NCBI GenBank assembly: GCA_963841715.1
Contig: CAWJDP010000001.1
Coordinates: forward strand, 620,001-684,000
Direction: 5' to 3'
From: DASPWW01 sp963841715
GTDB taxonomy: Bacteria > Actinomycetota > Thermoleophilia > Solirubrobacterales > 70-9
Length of the DNA: 64,000 bases
The notes beneath the pieces are model-generated. The model was not told the origin of the DNA and did no database searches. It saw nothing but the letters and a program-made list of their open reading frames with translations. The position numbers were made by a program, and so were the translations under genes. This document shows positions 50,042-57,294 of the stretch, piece by piece. Positions within the stretch are counted from its first letter, which is position 1, and the number at the start of each line of letters is the position of its first letter.

Positions 50042-51543
50042 GCGCGCGCGAGACACGCGGCCCCGCGCGGCTCGACCCGGGGTGGGTGCTACGCGGTCGA
50101 TACCAGAGCGTGCGCGAGCCCGGCGCGCCGCTCGGCGAGAACTGGCTGCTGCTCTCGCTCGGTGCCCTCGACCGCGCGGTGGGGCAGCTGCTCGAGCACG
50201 GCGGGAGGTTCATCGACTTGTTCGCGTCCGAGACTCCGGAGCCCTGCATCCGAGTGCTGTTCGCGCTCCAGGGCGAGCTCATCGTCCTTCGAGCCGCGTC
50301 GCGCGCCGGCGCGCGCACGTTCCCCTCGCTGACGCCGCGGCTCCGGGCCGCCGACTGGCCCGAGCGCGAGCTCCTCGATGAGACGCCCGTCACGGCTCTC
50401 GCTCATCCGGACCCGAGCCCGATACTCGATCCCGATGCTGACGCCTTCGAGCCCGCCCTGGATCACCCCGAGACGTTCACGATCCCCTACGGGCCGATCC
50501 GCTCGGGGGTCTTCGAGGCGATCCAGTTCATCGTCGACACGGGTGGCGAGGACGTGCTCGCGCTCAAGACCCGGCCGTTCTTCAAGCGCCGCAACCGCGA
50601 GGCGCAGTTCGCGGGACGAGGCTTCGAGCACGGCGCCTACCTTGCAGAGCGGGTCGCGGGGATAGCCTCGGTCGCGCACGCGATCGCCTTCTCGCAGGCG
50701 GTGGAGCGTGCGCTGGAGCTGGCGCCGCCGACCCGGGCGACGATGTGGCGGTCGATCTACGCCGAGATCGAGCGAATCGCGAACCACCTTGAGGCCGCCG
50801 CCCGCCTGGCCGAGGACTGCGCACTCGCAGTCGGCCAGGCACGCTTCATGATTCTCAAGGAGCTGATCCTGCGCCTGGCGGCTGAGATGAGCGGCAGCCG
50901 GTTCTCCCGTGGTGTCGTCAGGCCGGGCGGGATCCGCAACGAGCCGGCGGTCGGGCTTGACGAGCTCGCTGAGTTCTTCTCCGACTTCGAAGCGGACTTC
51001 CGGCGCGATCGCAGCCTGCTGCTCCGCACGACTTCGTTTTCCGACCGCCTGATCGGCACCGGCCGCCTCGATCGCGCGACGGTGGAGGCCTTCGGCGGCG
51101 TCGGACCGGTCGCGCGGGCTACGGGTCTTTCGATCGACGCCCGCTTCGAGCGACCGTACGCGGGGTACGGGCGCTTGGGCTACGAGGTGTCCACCCGCAA
51201 GGAGGGCGACGCAATGGCGCGCCTCCGCGTGCGCTTCGCCGAGATCGATCAGAGCATGCACCTGATCCGGCAGGCGATCGACCGGCTGCAACGCGATGAG
51301 TCGTCGACCTACGTCGAGCCCGCCAACGGTTCGGGCACCGCCTGCGGCTGGGCCGAGGCCCCGCAGGGCGAGGTCCTCTACTGGGTGGCCGTCGAGGGCG
51401 GCGGGATTCGCGAGCTGCGGGTGTCCTCGCCCTCGTCGCGGAACTGGCCGCTCTTCTCCGAGAGCTTCCGCGGCGACGTCCTCACCGACTTTGCGTTCAT
51501 CGAGCACAGCTTCGGACTTACACCCGCTGGGGCGGATCGCTAG
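50038..51543 (+). CDS. HyfG-like large subunit lacking [NiFe]-binding cysteines
   Basis: A 501-residue fusion of a NuoC-like domain (residues 30-140) and a NuoD/hydrogenase-large-subunit domain (146-501), as in HyfG and HycE. The first nickel motif, R-x-C-G-x-C, reads RVAGIA (205-210), both cysteines being alanine. The C-terminal D-P-C-x-x-C motif is absent: the protein ends HSFGLTPAGADR. So no NiFe centre can form, and hydrogenase activity is ruled out. IERIANHLEAAARLAED and AEMSGSRFSRGVVRPGGI are family-conserved. It belongs to Ehr-type complexes. Start GTG 50038. Confidence 0.9.
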   Translation: MSARETRGPARLDPGWVLRGRYQSVREPGAPLGENWLLLSLGALDRAVGQLLEHGGRFIDLFASETPEPCIRVLFALQGELIVLRAASRAGARTFPSLTPRLRAADWPERELLDETPVTALAHPDPSPILDPDADAFEPALDHPETFTIPYGPIRSGVFEAIQFIVDTGGEDVLALKTRPFFKRRNREAQFAGRGFEHGAYLAERVAGIASVAHAIAFSQAVERALELAPPTRATMWRSIYAEIERIANHLEAAARLAEDCALAVGQARFMILKELILRLAAEMSGSRFSRGVVRPGGIRNEPAVGLDELAEFFSDFEADFRRDRSLLLRTTSFSDRLIGTGRLDRATVEAFGGVGPVARATGLSIDARFERPYAGYGRLGYEVSTRKEGDAMARLRVRFAEIDQSMHLIRQAIDRLQRDESSTYVEPANGSGTACGWAEAPQGEVLYWVAVEGGGIRELRVSSPSSRNWPLFSESFRGDVLTDFAFIEHSFGLTPAGADR

Positions 51544-51552
51544 GAGAAGCGG

Positions 51553-52335
51553 TTGCTCGAGTGGATCACACGTGGGCTGATGAAGGGAAGAGTCACGACG
51601 CGGTTTCCACGCCGCTCGGAGCCCGCGCCCCAGGGATTCCGCGGGAGGATCGAGATCACCGATCCGAGCCCCGACCCCCGCCTCGGAGCGATCTGCCCCA
51701 CCGGGGCGATCACGGTCGGCCGGGAGAGTCTGATGCTCGACCGCGGTCTCTGCATCCTCTGCGGCGCCTGCGTCGCGGCCGCTCCCGAGCAGTTCCGCTT
51801 TGTGAGCGAATACGAAACTGCGTCGCGTTCCCGCGAGGCCCTCGTCGTGGGCGCCGGCGACATCGATCCACCCGCAACGAGAGAGCCGGACGCGCTTCCG
51901 CCGACGCTCCGCGAGCGCGCCGGCGCGCTCGGGCGCTCGATTCACATCCGCCATGTCGACGCCGGCTCGGATGGCTCCGAGGAGTGGGAGATCGCGGCCC
52001 TAGCCAATCCCTACTACGACATGCAGAGGCTCGGCCTCTACTTCACGCTCTCCCCACGCCACGCCGACATCCTGCTTGTCACCGGACAACTCGTCGAGCC
52101 GATGGTTACCCCGCTGCGCAGAGCCTACGAGGTGATGGGAGGGCCGAAGGCGATCGTCGCGGCCGGCACCGACGCGTGCTCGGGAGGGTTCTCCGCGAAC
52201 GGCGGCGAGACCGGCAACGGGATCGACCGTGCCCTGCCCGTCGACGTCTACGTGCCGGGCTCGCCGCCGAGCCCGATCGCCCTGCTCCACGGCCTGCTCC
52301 TGGCCGCGGGGATCGTCACCGAGGCTGCGTCATGA
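51553..52335 (+). CDS. HyfH-HyfI fusion: one-cluster ferredoxin domain plus NuoB-like domain with lost cysteines
   Basis: A 260-residue fusion. Residues 1-90 match HyfH/NuoI: TTRFPRRSEPAPQGFRGRIE, then Cys48 in AICPTGAI and Cys67, Cys70, Cys73 in CILCGAC. These four could bind one [4Fe-4S] cluster; the other normal cluster is gone. Residues 128-260 match HyfI/NuoB, but the usual C-x-x-C is DGSE within HVDAGSDGSEEWEI, and the last ligand is Ser237 in VPGSPPSP; only Cys209 stays. So the proximal cluster is probably absent. The TTG start is preceded by AGGAG six bases upstream. Coupled to the HyfB-like gene. Confidence 0.86.
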   Translation: MLEWITRGLMKGRVTTRFPRRSEPAPQGFRGRIEITDPSPDPRLGAICPTGAITVGRESLMLDRGLCILCGACVAAAPEQFRFVSEYETASRSREALVVGAGDIDPPATREPDALPPTLRERAGALGRSIHIRHVDAGSDGSEEWEIAALANPYYDMQRLGLYFTLSPRHADILLVTGQLVEPMVTPLRRAYEVMGGPKAIVAAGTDACSGGFSANGGETGNGIDRALPVDVYVPGSPPSPIALLHGLLLAAGIVTEAAS

Positions 52336-54314
52336 CCTCTGCGTTCCTCATCTCCCTGTGCCTGTCAATCGGCGCAATCGCCGCCGCGGCGTTCTCCCGC
52401 CGCGGCGCCGCCGGGCTCGCGCTGGCCGGCTCCGTACTGTACCTCGTCGTCGGCTTCGCGAGCGCCGCCGGGTGGACTCACGCCACGATCGGGCTCGGGG
52501 ACTGGCTGGGGTTCGGGTCCGCGGCGTTGCGGATCGATCGCCTCTCGGGCCTCTTCCTCGCGTTGACCGGGCTGGCCGGGGCGGCGGTGTCCGCCACCTA
52601 CCTTGAGCATCCGCCCCGGCGCTTCGTCGTCTGCCTGCACGGGCTCCTGCTGCTCGCGATGGCGGTCGTCATCGGCGCCGACCAGGCCTTCGTCTTCCTG
52701 CTGGCATGGGAGCTGCTCACCCTCACCCTCTACCTGCTCGCCGGCGCCGATCGCTCGCGTCCATACGCGCTCTTCGCCGGCTACTTCACCGGCGCGCTGA
52801 ACAAGCTCGGGGGCGGCGCGCTGCTCGCCGCGTTCGCCTTCATGTACGCGAAGACGGGCAGCTTCGAGTTCTCTCACTGGGCGGCGGCGGCTCCGGCGCT
52901 CGACGCGACGGTTCGCGGCGTCGCCTTTCTGCTGCTGCTGATCGGATTTGGCACGAAGGTTGGGATGACGCCGTTCCAGGGCTGGCTCCCCGTCGGTCAC
53001 GCCGCGGCGCCCGGCGCCAGCTCGGCGACGCTGTCGGGCATCGCGATCAACGCGGGCTTCTACGGGCTGTGGCGGCTCGTCTTCGCCACCGTGCACCCCG
53101 CCGCGACGTGGTGGGGCGACCTCGTCCTCGTCATCGGAGGCATCTCCGCCTTGGTTGGGATCCTGTACGCGATCGGGCAGGACGACCTCAAGCGCTTCCT
53201 CGGCTTCTCGACGATCGAGCACTCCGGCATCGTTCTGATCGGCTTCGGCGTCGCATTGATCGGCTCGGCGGCCAATCGTCCCCTGCTCGCCGCCGCCGGC
53301 CTGCTCGCGGCAACCCTCCACCTGATTGCACATTCGGTCTCCAAGACCCTCGCCTTCCTCGGCGCGGATCGAGTCGCCCGCGGTGCCGGGACCCGGGATC
53401 TGGCGCCACTCGGCGGCCTCGGGCGCCTGCTTCCCAGAACCGCGACGGGGTTCGGCGTCGCGACGCTGACGCTGGCCGCCGTTCCACCGTTTGCCGGATT
53501 CGTCAGCGAGTGGCTCACGTTCGAGGCGCTGCTGCAGGCGTTCCGTCTCCCCGGCACGGTCACGCGCCTGCTGATGGCGCTGGCAGCCGCGCTTCTGGCG
53601 CTGACCGCAGGCCTCGCGCTGCTGGCCTTCGCGAAGCTCTACGGCACAGTTTTTCTCGGCCGCGTGCGCAAACCACGCAGCGAGACGGCGGAGCCCGGCG
53701 ACTTCGGCACCGGCCTCGTGGCTTTGACTGTCGTCGGCTTGGCGCTCGGAGCGATCGCACCGTGGGAGATCCATTGGGTCGGCAGTGGGCTCCAGGACAT
53801 CCTCGGCTTCGACCTCTCCGCCTCGACGATCACCCATCCGCTGACGCTCGGCCCCGTCTACCAAGAGTTTTCGGTGCTCGCACCCACGTGGCTCGCAATC
53901 ACGCTGCCCGCCTATGCGTTGCTTGCGGTCGCGGCCGTGTGGGTGTGGCGCCGGCCCGCTGTCCGCCGCGCTCCGATCTGGGTCTCGGGGACGGACGGGC
54001 GTCGCGTCGCGGTCCAGTACACGCCCGCCGCATACTCGAACCCGGTTCGCTTCGTCCTAAGGGGCCTATACGGCTACCGGCGGCGGCTGCGCGCGCAGGA
54101 CCCCGCCCGCGCCGGGGGGCGGTCGGAAGCCGAGCTCGAGACGCGCCTCGTCCCGGCGTTTGAGCACTATCTGTACGGGCCGATCGCGACCGCCGCGCTG
54201 TGGCTCTCAGCCCAGTCCCGACGTGTTCAGTCCGGACGCCTCGGCGTCTACCTTCTCTACATGCTGCTCCTTCTGCTCACGGCGCTCGCCCTGATCCCGG
54301 CCCTTCGTTCCTGA
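52332..54314 (+). CDS. HyfB-like (NuoL-type) antiporter subunit
   Basis: A 660-residue protein with about 16 helices, the longest member of the operon. It has AFVFLLAWELLTLTLYLLAG, YFTGALNKLGGGALLAAFAF, FGTKVGMTPFQGWLPVGHAA and KRFLGFSTIEHSGIVLIGFG, and a C-terminal extension typical of HyfB/HycC (about residue 540 on). The usual proton-path histidines are partly changed (WLPVGHAAAPGASSATLSG). The ATG overlaps the preceding stop, and the stop overlaps the universal stress protein start by one base. It likely pumps or exchanges protons or sodium. Confidence 0.87.
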   Translation: MTSAFLISLCLSIGAIAAAAFSRRGAAGLALAGSVLYLVVGFASAAGWTHATIGLGDWLGFGSAALRIDRLSGLFLALTGLAGAAVSATYLEHPPRRFVVCLHGLLLLAMAVVIGADQAFVFLLAWELLTLTLYLLAGADRSRPYALFAGYFTGALNKLGGGALLAAFAFMYAKTGSFEFSHWAAAAPALDATVRGVAFLLLLIGFGTKVGMTPFQGWLPVGHAAAPGASSATLSGIAINAGFYGLWRLVFATVHPAATWWGDLVLVIGGISALVGILYAIGQDDLKRFLGFSTIEHSGIVLIGFGVALIGSAANRPLLAAAGLLAATLHLIAHSVSKTLAFLGADRVARGAGTRDLAPLGGLGRLLPRTATGFGVATLTLAAVPPFAGFVSEWLTFEALLQAFRLPGTVTRLLMALAAALLALTAGLALLAFAKLYGTVFLGRVRKPRSETAEPGDFGTGLVALTVVGLALGAIAPWEIHWVGSGLQDILGFDLSASTITHPLTLGPVYQEFSVLAPTWLAITLPAYALLAVAAVWVWRRPAVRRAPIWVSGTDGRRVAVQYTPAAYSNPVRFVLRGLYGYRRRLRAQDPARAGGRSEAELETRLVPAFEHYLYGPIATAALWLSAQSRRVQSGRLGVYLLYMLLLLLTALALIPALRS

Positions 54315-54751
54315 TGTTCCAGCGCATCCTCTTGGCCTGGGACGGCTCGCCGGTGGCGGAGCGGGCCTTCAACGTCGCAATCGATCTCGCGCGACGCTAC
54401 GACGCCGAGCTGGTCGCTGCGTCGGTCGCCCACTCACCGGTCCATGCGGAGACGGAGGCCGATCGCCGGGAATCCGTCGACGCGGCGCGCGAGTACCTAT
54501 CCCAGACGCTCGACGAGATCAGCGACCGGGCGCAACGCGTAGGTGTCCCCTTCGAGCACGTGATCCTCGAGGGGGAACATCCAGCGGAGACCTTGCTCGA
54601 CTTCGCGCACGAACACGCCTTCGATCTGTTCGCGACGGGGCATCACCGCGACGGTCGCGCGGGGCGTTTCCTCGTTCATGGGCTCGCCGAGCGGTTGGTC
54701 AGCGCCGGTGAGATCCCCGTCCTGGTCGTCGGCAACGACCGGGACAGCTGA
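54314..54751 (+). CDS. Universal stress protein (UspA family), coupled to the Hyf-like operon
   Basis: A 145-residue UspA-family protein: FQRILLAWDGSPVAERAFN at the N-terminus, FEHVILEGEHPAETLLDFAH, and GHHRDGRAGRFLVHGLAERL, a variant of the ATP-binding G-x2-G-x9-G-S motif in which the final G-S is not kept. UspA proteins help bacteria survive starvation and low oxygen. It starts at TGATG, sharing one base with the HyfB-like stop, so it is translationally coupled and may regulate or protect the complex. This coupling is seen directly; a regulatory role is inference. Confidence 0.88.
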   Translation: MFQRILLAWDGSPVAERAFNVAIDLARRYDAELVAASVAHSPVHAETEADRRESVDAAREYLSQTLDEISDRAQRVGVPFEHVILEGEHPAETLLDFAHEHAFDLFATGHHRDGRAGRFLVHGLAERLVSAGEIPVLVVGNDRDS

Positions 54752-54786
54752 GCCCCTGCAAACCCACCGCAGGACCTGGACAAGCG

Positions 54787-54981
54787 TCAAGCGGGGTCTG
54801 GCGGCCTATCTCCCCGATGCTCTGACTGCCGCGCGGGCACGAAGAAGGGGCGCTCCTCCACCGTCGCCACATCGCCGCGGCGCGACCGGTAGAGCTCCAT
54901 GTAGATGAACGGCCAGCTCACGAGCTGCGCAGAATCCTCGCGTCCATCACGTACCCGATCACGTTGACCGAACGGAGCCAA
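54787..54981 (-). CDS. Possible small ORF, unknown
   Basis: A 64-codon minus-strand frame from a TTG start that overlaps the end of the MFS gene. Its middle part (VSWPFIYMELYRSRRGDVAT then VEERPFFVPA) looks more like coding sequence than the surroundings, but there is no ribosome-binding site. It may be a decayed gene end. Low confidence. Confidence 0.2.
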   Translation of the reverse strand: MAPFGQRDRVRDGREDSAQLVSWPFIYMELYRSRRGDVATVEERPFFVPARQSEHRGDRPPDPA

Positions 54982-56200
54982 CCGCCCGCAGCATCCGGAT
55001 CAACGCCGCCGTTGCGACGAGCTCGACGAAGCCGACGAAGGCGACGAGCCAGCTCGTGGAGATCCCGTACAGGACCCCCATCGCCGTCGCCCCCGCAAGA
55101 AGTGCCAGTCCGTAGAGGCCGTTGAAGACTCCGTATGCCATTCCACGTCTGTGGGCGTGAATCATGTCGCCGACCGCCGCGCGCAGCGTGGACTCCTGCA
55201 GGCCCATCACCGCGCCCCACATGCCGACGCCGATCCAGACGAGCAAGGGCGTATCGGTGAAGGACAGCAGCACCGCGGCCGTGGCCGCGGGAACGATTGA
55301 CAGCACCCAGAGCCCGCGGCGATCGTAGATCCGACCCGCAACCACTGCCACGCCGGCGTCGACCGCCATCGCGAACGCGAACAGCAGCGGCACCGCGGCG
55401 TCGCTGACGACGTCCCGCGTCACGAGGTGGTAGCCGATGAGCGGGAACGGAGCGAAGCCGAGCACTGCGAGGAAGGTGAATGCCATGTAGCGGCGGTAGG
55501 CTGGCGCGGCCGGCTCGCCGACCTCGGCCGTCGCCTCGGTCGGCTCAAGCTCGCGGGGATTGGGAAGGCGCCGGCGCGTCCAGAGGAGGGCCGTCATCGC
55601 CAGGGCGCCTGGGATCGCGAGCACCAGGAAGGCGAGCTTGTAGTCGCCGTTTCGCGCCGCGAGGACCCCCGCGAGCAACAGCGGGCCGAGCACCGCTCCG
55701 GTCTGGTCGAGCGCCTCGTGCAATCCGAACCCGTAGCCGCGTCCCAGCTCGAAGGTGGCGAACGAGAGGATCGTGTCCTTCGGGGGGGAGCGAATCGCCT
55801 TGCCGAGGCGCTCGCCGATCACGAGCGCCAGCGCGAGGAGGATCGAGTTCGCAACTCCGAGCAGCGGCACGGAGATCACGGTCAGTGCGTAGCCCGCGAT
55901 CGTCAGTCCCCAGTAATCGCGCGTGCGGTCCGCCGCGTACCCGGCGAAGAAGCGGACGCCGTAGCCTGCGAATTCCCCGAGGCCGGATATCAGCCCGACG
56001 GTCGTCGCGCTGGCGCCCAGCGTGGCGAGGAAGGGGCCGAGGATGCTCCTCGCGCCCTCGTACACCACGTCGGCGAGGAGACTGACGACGCCGAGCGCGA
56101 TCACGATCCGAAGACCGCGGCGGCGCCGCTGATCCGCGGTAGCGCGTGACGGCCGCTCGGAGCTGTCGACCGACGTCCCTCCGACCCTGGTGGCGGCCAT
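54959..56200 (-). CDS. MFS transporter
   Basis: A 413-residue major-facilitator protein with 12 hydrophobic helices. It starts with ADQRRRRGLRIVIALGVVSL, then DVVYEGARSILGPFLATLGA, GYAADRTRDYWG (motif A) and GERLGKAIRSPPKDTILSFA (a pattern of the DUF/COG2270-like permeases). The second half shows AVDAGVAVVAGRIYDRRGLW, with a repeated motif A. No substrate is evident. ATG 56200 is preferred; it lies 14 bases after the HAD gene stop on the same strand, suggesting an operon of Cys-motif protein, HAD and MFS. Confidence 0.82.
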   Translation of the reverse strand: MAATRVGGTSVDSSERPSRATADQRRRRGLRIVIALGVVSLLADVVYEGARSILGPFLATLGASATTVGLISGLGEFAGYGVRFFAGYAADRTRDYWGLTIAGYALTVISVPLLGVANSILLALALVIGERLGKAIRSPPKDTILSFATFELGRGYGFGLHEALDQTGAVLGPLLLAGVLAARNGDYKLAFLVLAIPGALAMTALLWTRRRLPNPRELEPTEATAEVGEPAAPAYRRYMAFTFLAVLGFAPFPLIGYHLVTRDVVSDAAVPLLFAFAMAVDAGVAVVAGRIYDRRGLWVLSIVPAATAAVLLSFTDTPLLVWIGVGMWGAVMGLQESTLRAAVGDMIHAHRRGMAYGVFNGLYGLALLAGATAMGVLYGISTSWLVAFVGFVELVATAALIRMLRAVGSVRST

Positions 56201-56214
56201 TGCGGCCTTCTCGC

Positions 56215-56679
56215 TCAGGGTCTCAGCGACGCTGCCACGACCCGCGGGTCGAGCAGGAGATCGAGGGCCGAGACAATCGAGTGGCAAACGACGTCCGCCG
56301 CCTCGAGCGCCGCGCGGCTTGCGCCCTCGGGGCCGACAACGGCGATTCCGAGTCGAGCAGCCGAGAGCATCGCCGCGTCGTTCGTCCCGTTTCCGATCGC
56401 GGCGCACCGCGCGGCGCCCAGGGTCCGAAGCAGCTCCTCCTTGTCGTCGCCGGTCGAGATCCGCCGGGCCTCGACCCCGAGCTCCGCGACGAGCTCGTCG
56501 AGTGTGCCGAAGGTGTCGGCAGAGAGCAGTTGCACCGCCAGCCCGCCACTCAGCCGGTTGACCCTCTCCACCACGCCCTCGATCAGGCGCCCTCGATCGG
56601 TCAGGGTGCCGTTCACGTCGAGCAGCAGATACTCGAGCTCGAAGGCCTCGACACCCGGGATCTCGTACGTCCTTGCCAT
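56215..56679 (-). CDS. HAD-like soluble P-type-ATPase-domain protein with DxN motif
   Basis: A 154-residue protein with the HAD fold but no cap. Motif I is LLLDVNGTLTDRG: the nucleophile Asp is kept, but the usual second Asp of D-x-D is Asn. AIGNGTNDAAMLSAARLGIA is motif IV of P-type ATPases. This fits the soluble P-type ATPase-like family (COG4087). Phosphatase activity is doubtful. ATG overlaps the stop of the upstream gene by one base (TGATG), so translation is coupled. Confidence 0.82.
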   Translation of the reverse strand: MARTYEIPGVEAFELEYLLLDVNGTLTDRGRLIEGVVERVNRLSGGLAVQLLSADTFGTLDELVAELGVEARRISTGDDKEELLRTLGAARCAAIGNGTNDAAMLSAARLGIAVVGPEGASRAALEAADVVCHSIVSALDLLLDPRVVAASLRP

Positions 56680-57164
56680 CACCAATCGGCCAGCCCCGGA
56701 TCCCACGGGGCCTCCGCGAGGCTCGGCTCGTAGCCGATATAGCGCCTCACCGCCTGCGTCGGCGACCGCTCCTCCTCTGGCCGGCGCGCGTCCGCCGGCG
56801 CAGGGTCCCGCTTGCGGTCGAACTCACCAACCAGCCGGCGCAGCTCTCGCAGGCGCCGGTAGCAGTCCTCAACCGCGAAGCGCAGGGCATCGGGATGCTC
56901 ACTCGCCAGCCCTGTGGTGGCGAGCATCCTGGTGAGGTGCGGGATGCAGACGCCGTCCTTGAGCACGTATCGGTCGCGGGCGAGCGGGTCCTTCAGCAGA
57001 TCCAGCAGCTGAACGCTGTGAGAGGCGTCGGCCGTCGAGAGTCGCGAGCACGCGTAGCAGCCGTCCGGGCGGCCGTTCGCGAGTCGGCGCGCCGTGATGC
57101 GCTCGCCGTGCGCGCCGGCAGTCGCACGCTTGATGAAGCGGGTCAGGGCGCTGTTGGGGGGCAT
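56679..57164 (-). CDS. Hypothetical protein with CxxC and CxxH motifs
   Basis: A 161-residue mostly helical protein. It shows GCYACSRLS near residue 36 and DGVCIPHLTRMLATT near residue 72, together a C-x-x-C ... C-x-x-H set that could bind zinc or a metal cluster. The C-terminal 40 residues are charged (REEERS-like, then GYEPSLAEAPWDPGLADW). I do not recognise the family for certain. It heads a coupled run with the HAD protein and MFS transporter, suggesting a shared, unknown role. Confidence 0.6.
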   Translation of the reverse strand: MPPNSALTRFIKRATAGAHGERITARRLANGRPDGCYACSRLSTADASHSVQLLDLLKDPLARDRYVLKDGVCIPHLTRMLATTGLASEHPDALRFAVEDCYRRLRELRRLVGEFDRKRDPAPADARRPEEERSPTQAVRRYIGYEPSLAEAPWDPGLADW

Positions 57165-57294
57165 CGACGACCTCCAATTCGGTTGCTCTCGAACCGGTTA
57201 GAGGCCATCAGCGGCAGAGCCGCGGTTGTCAAGCGAGCCTCATCGCTTACACCCGTGAGCATACCGTTCAAGGCCGGCTTCGATGTGGTCCGCG
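57165..57294. other. Intergenic region, nothing recognised
   Basis: A 130-base gap between two minus-strand genes. No hairpin, promoter hexamer or open frame stands out. Confidence 0.5.

Noticed and set aside
47686..51543. A 1285-codon frame that runs through the HyfC-E and HyfF genes into HyfG
   Set aside because: Only its last 501 codons, from GTG 50038, encode a recognisable protein; the rest is an Arg-rich out-of-frame reading.
46934..54314. A true [NiFe] group 4 hydrogenase or complex I operon
   Set aside because: The large subunit has none of the nickel cysteines, the NuoB-like part lacks most cluster cysteines, and no maturation genes are present.
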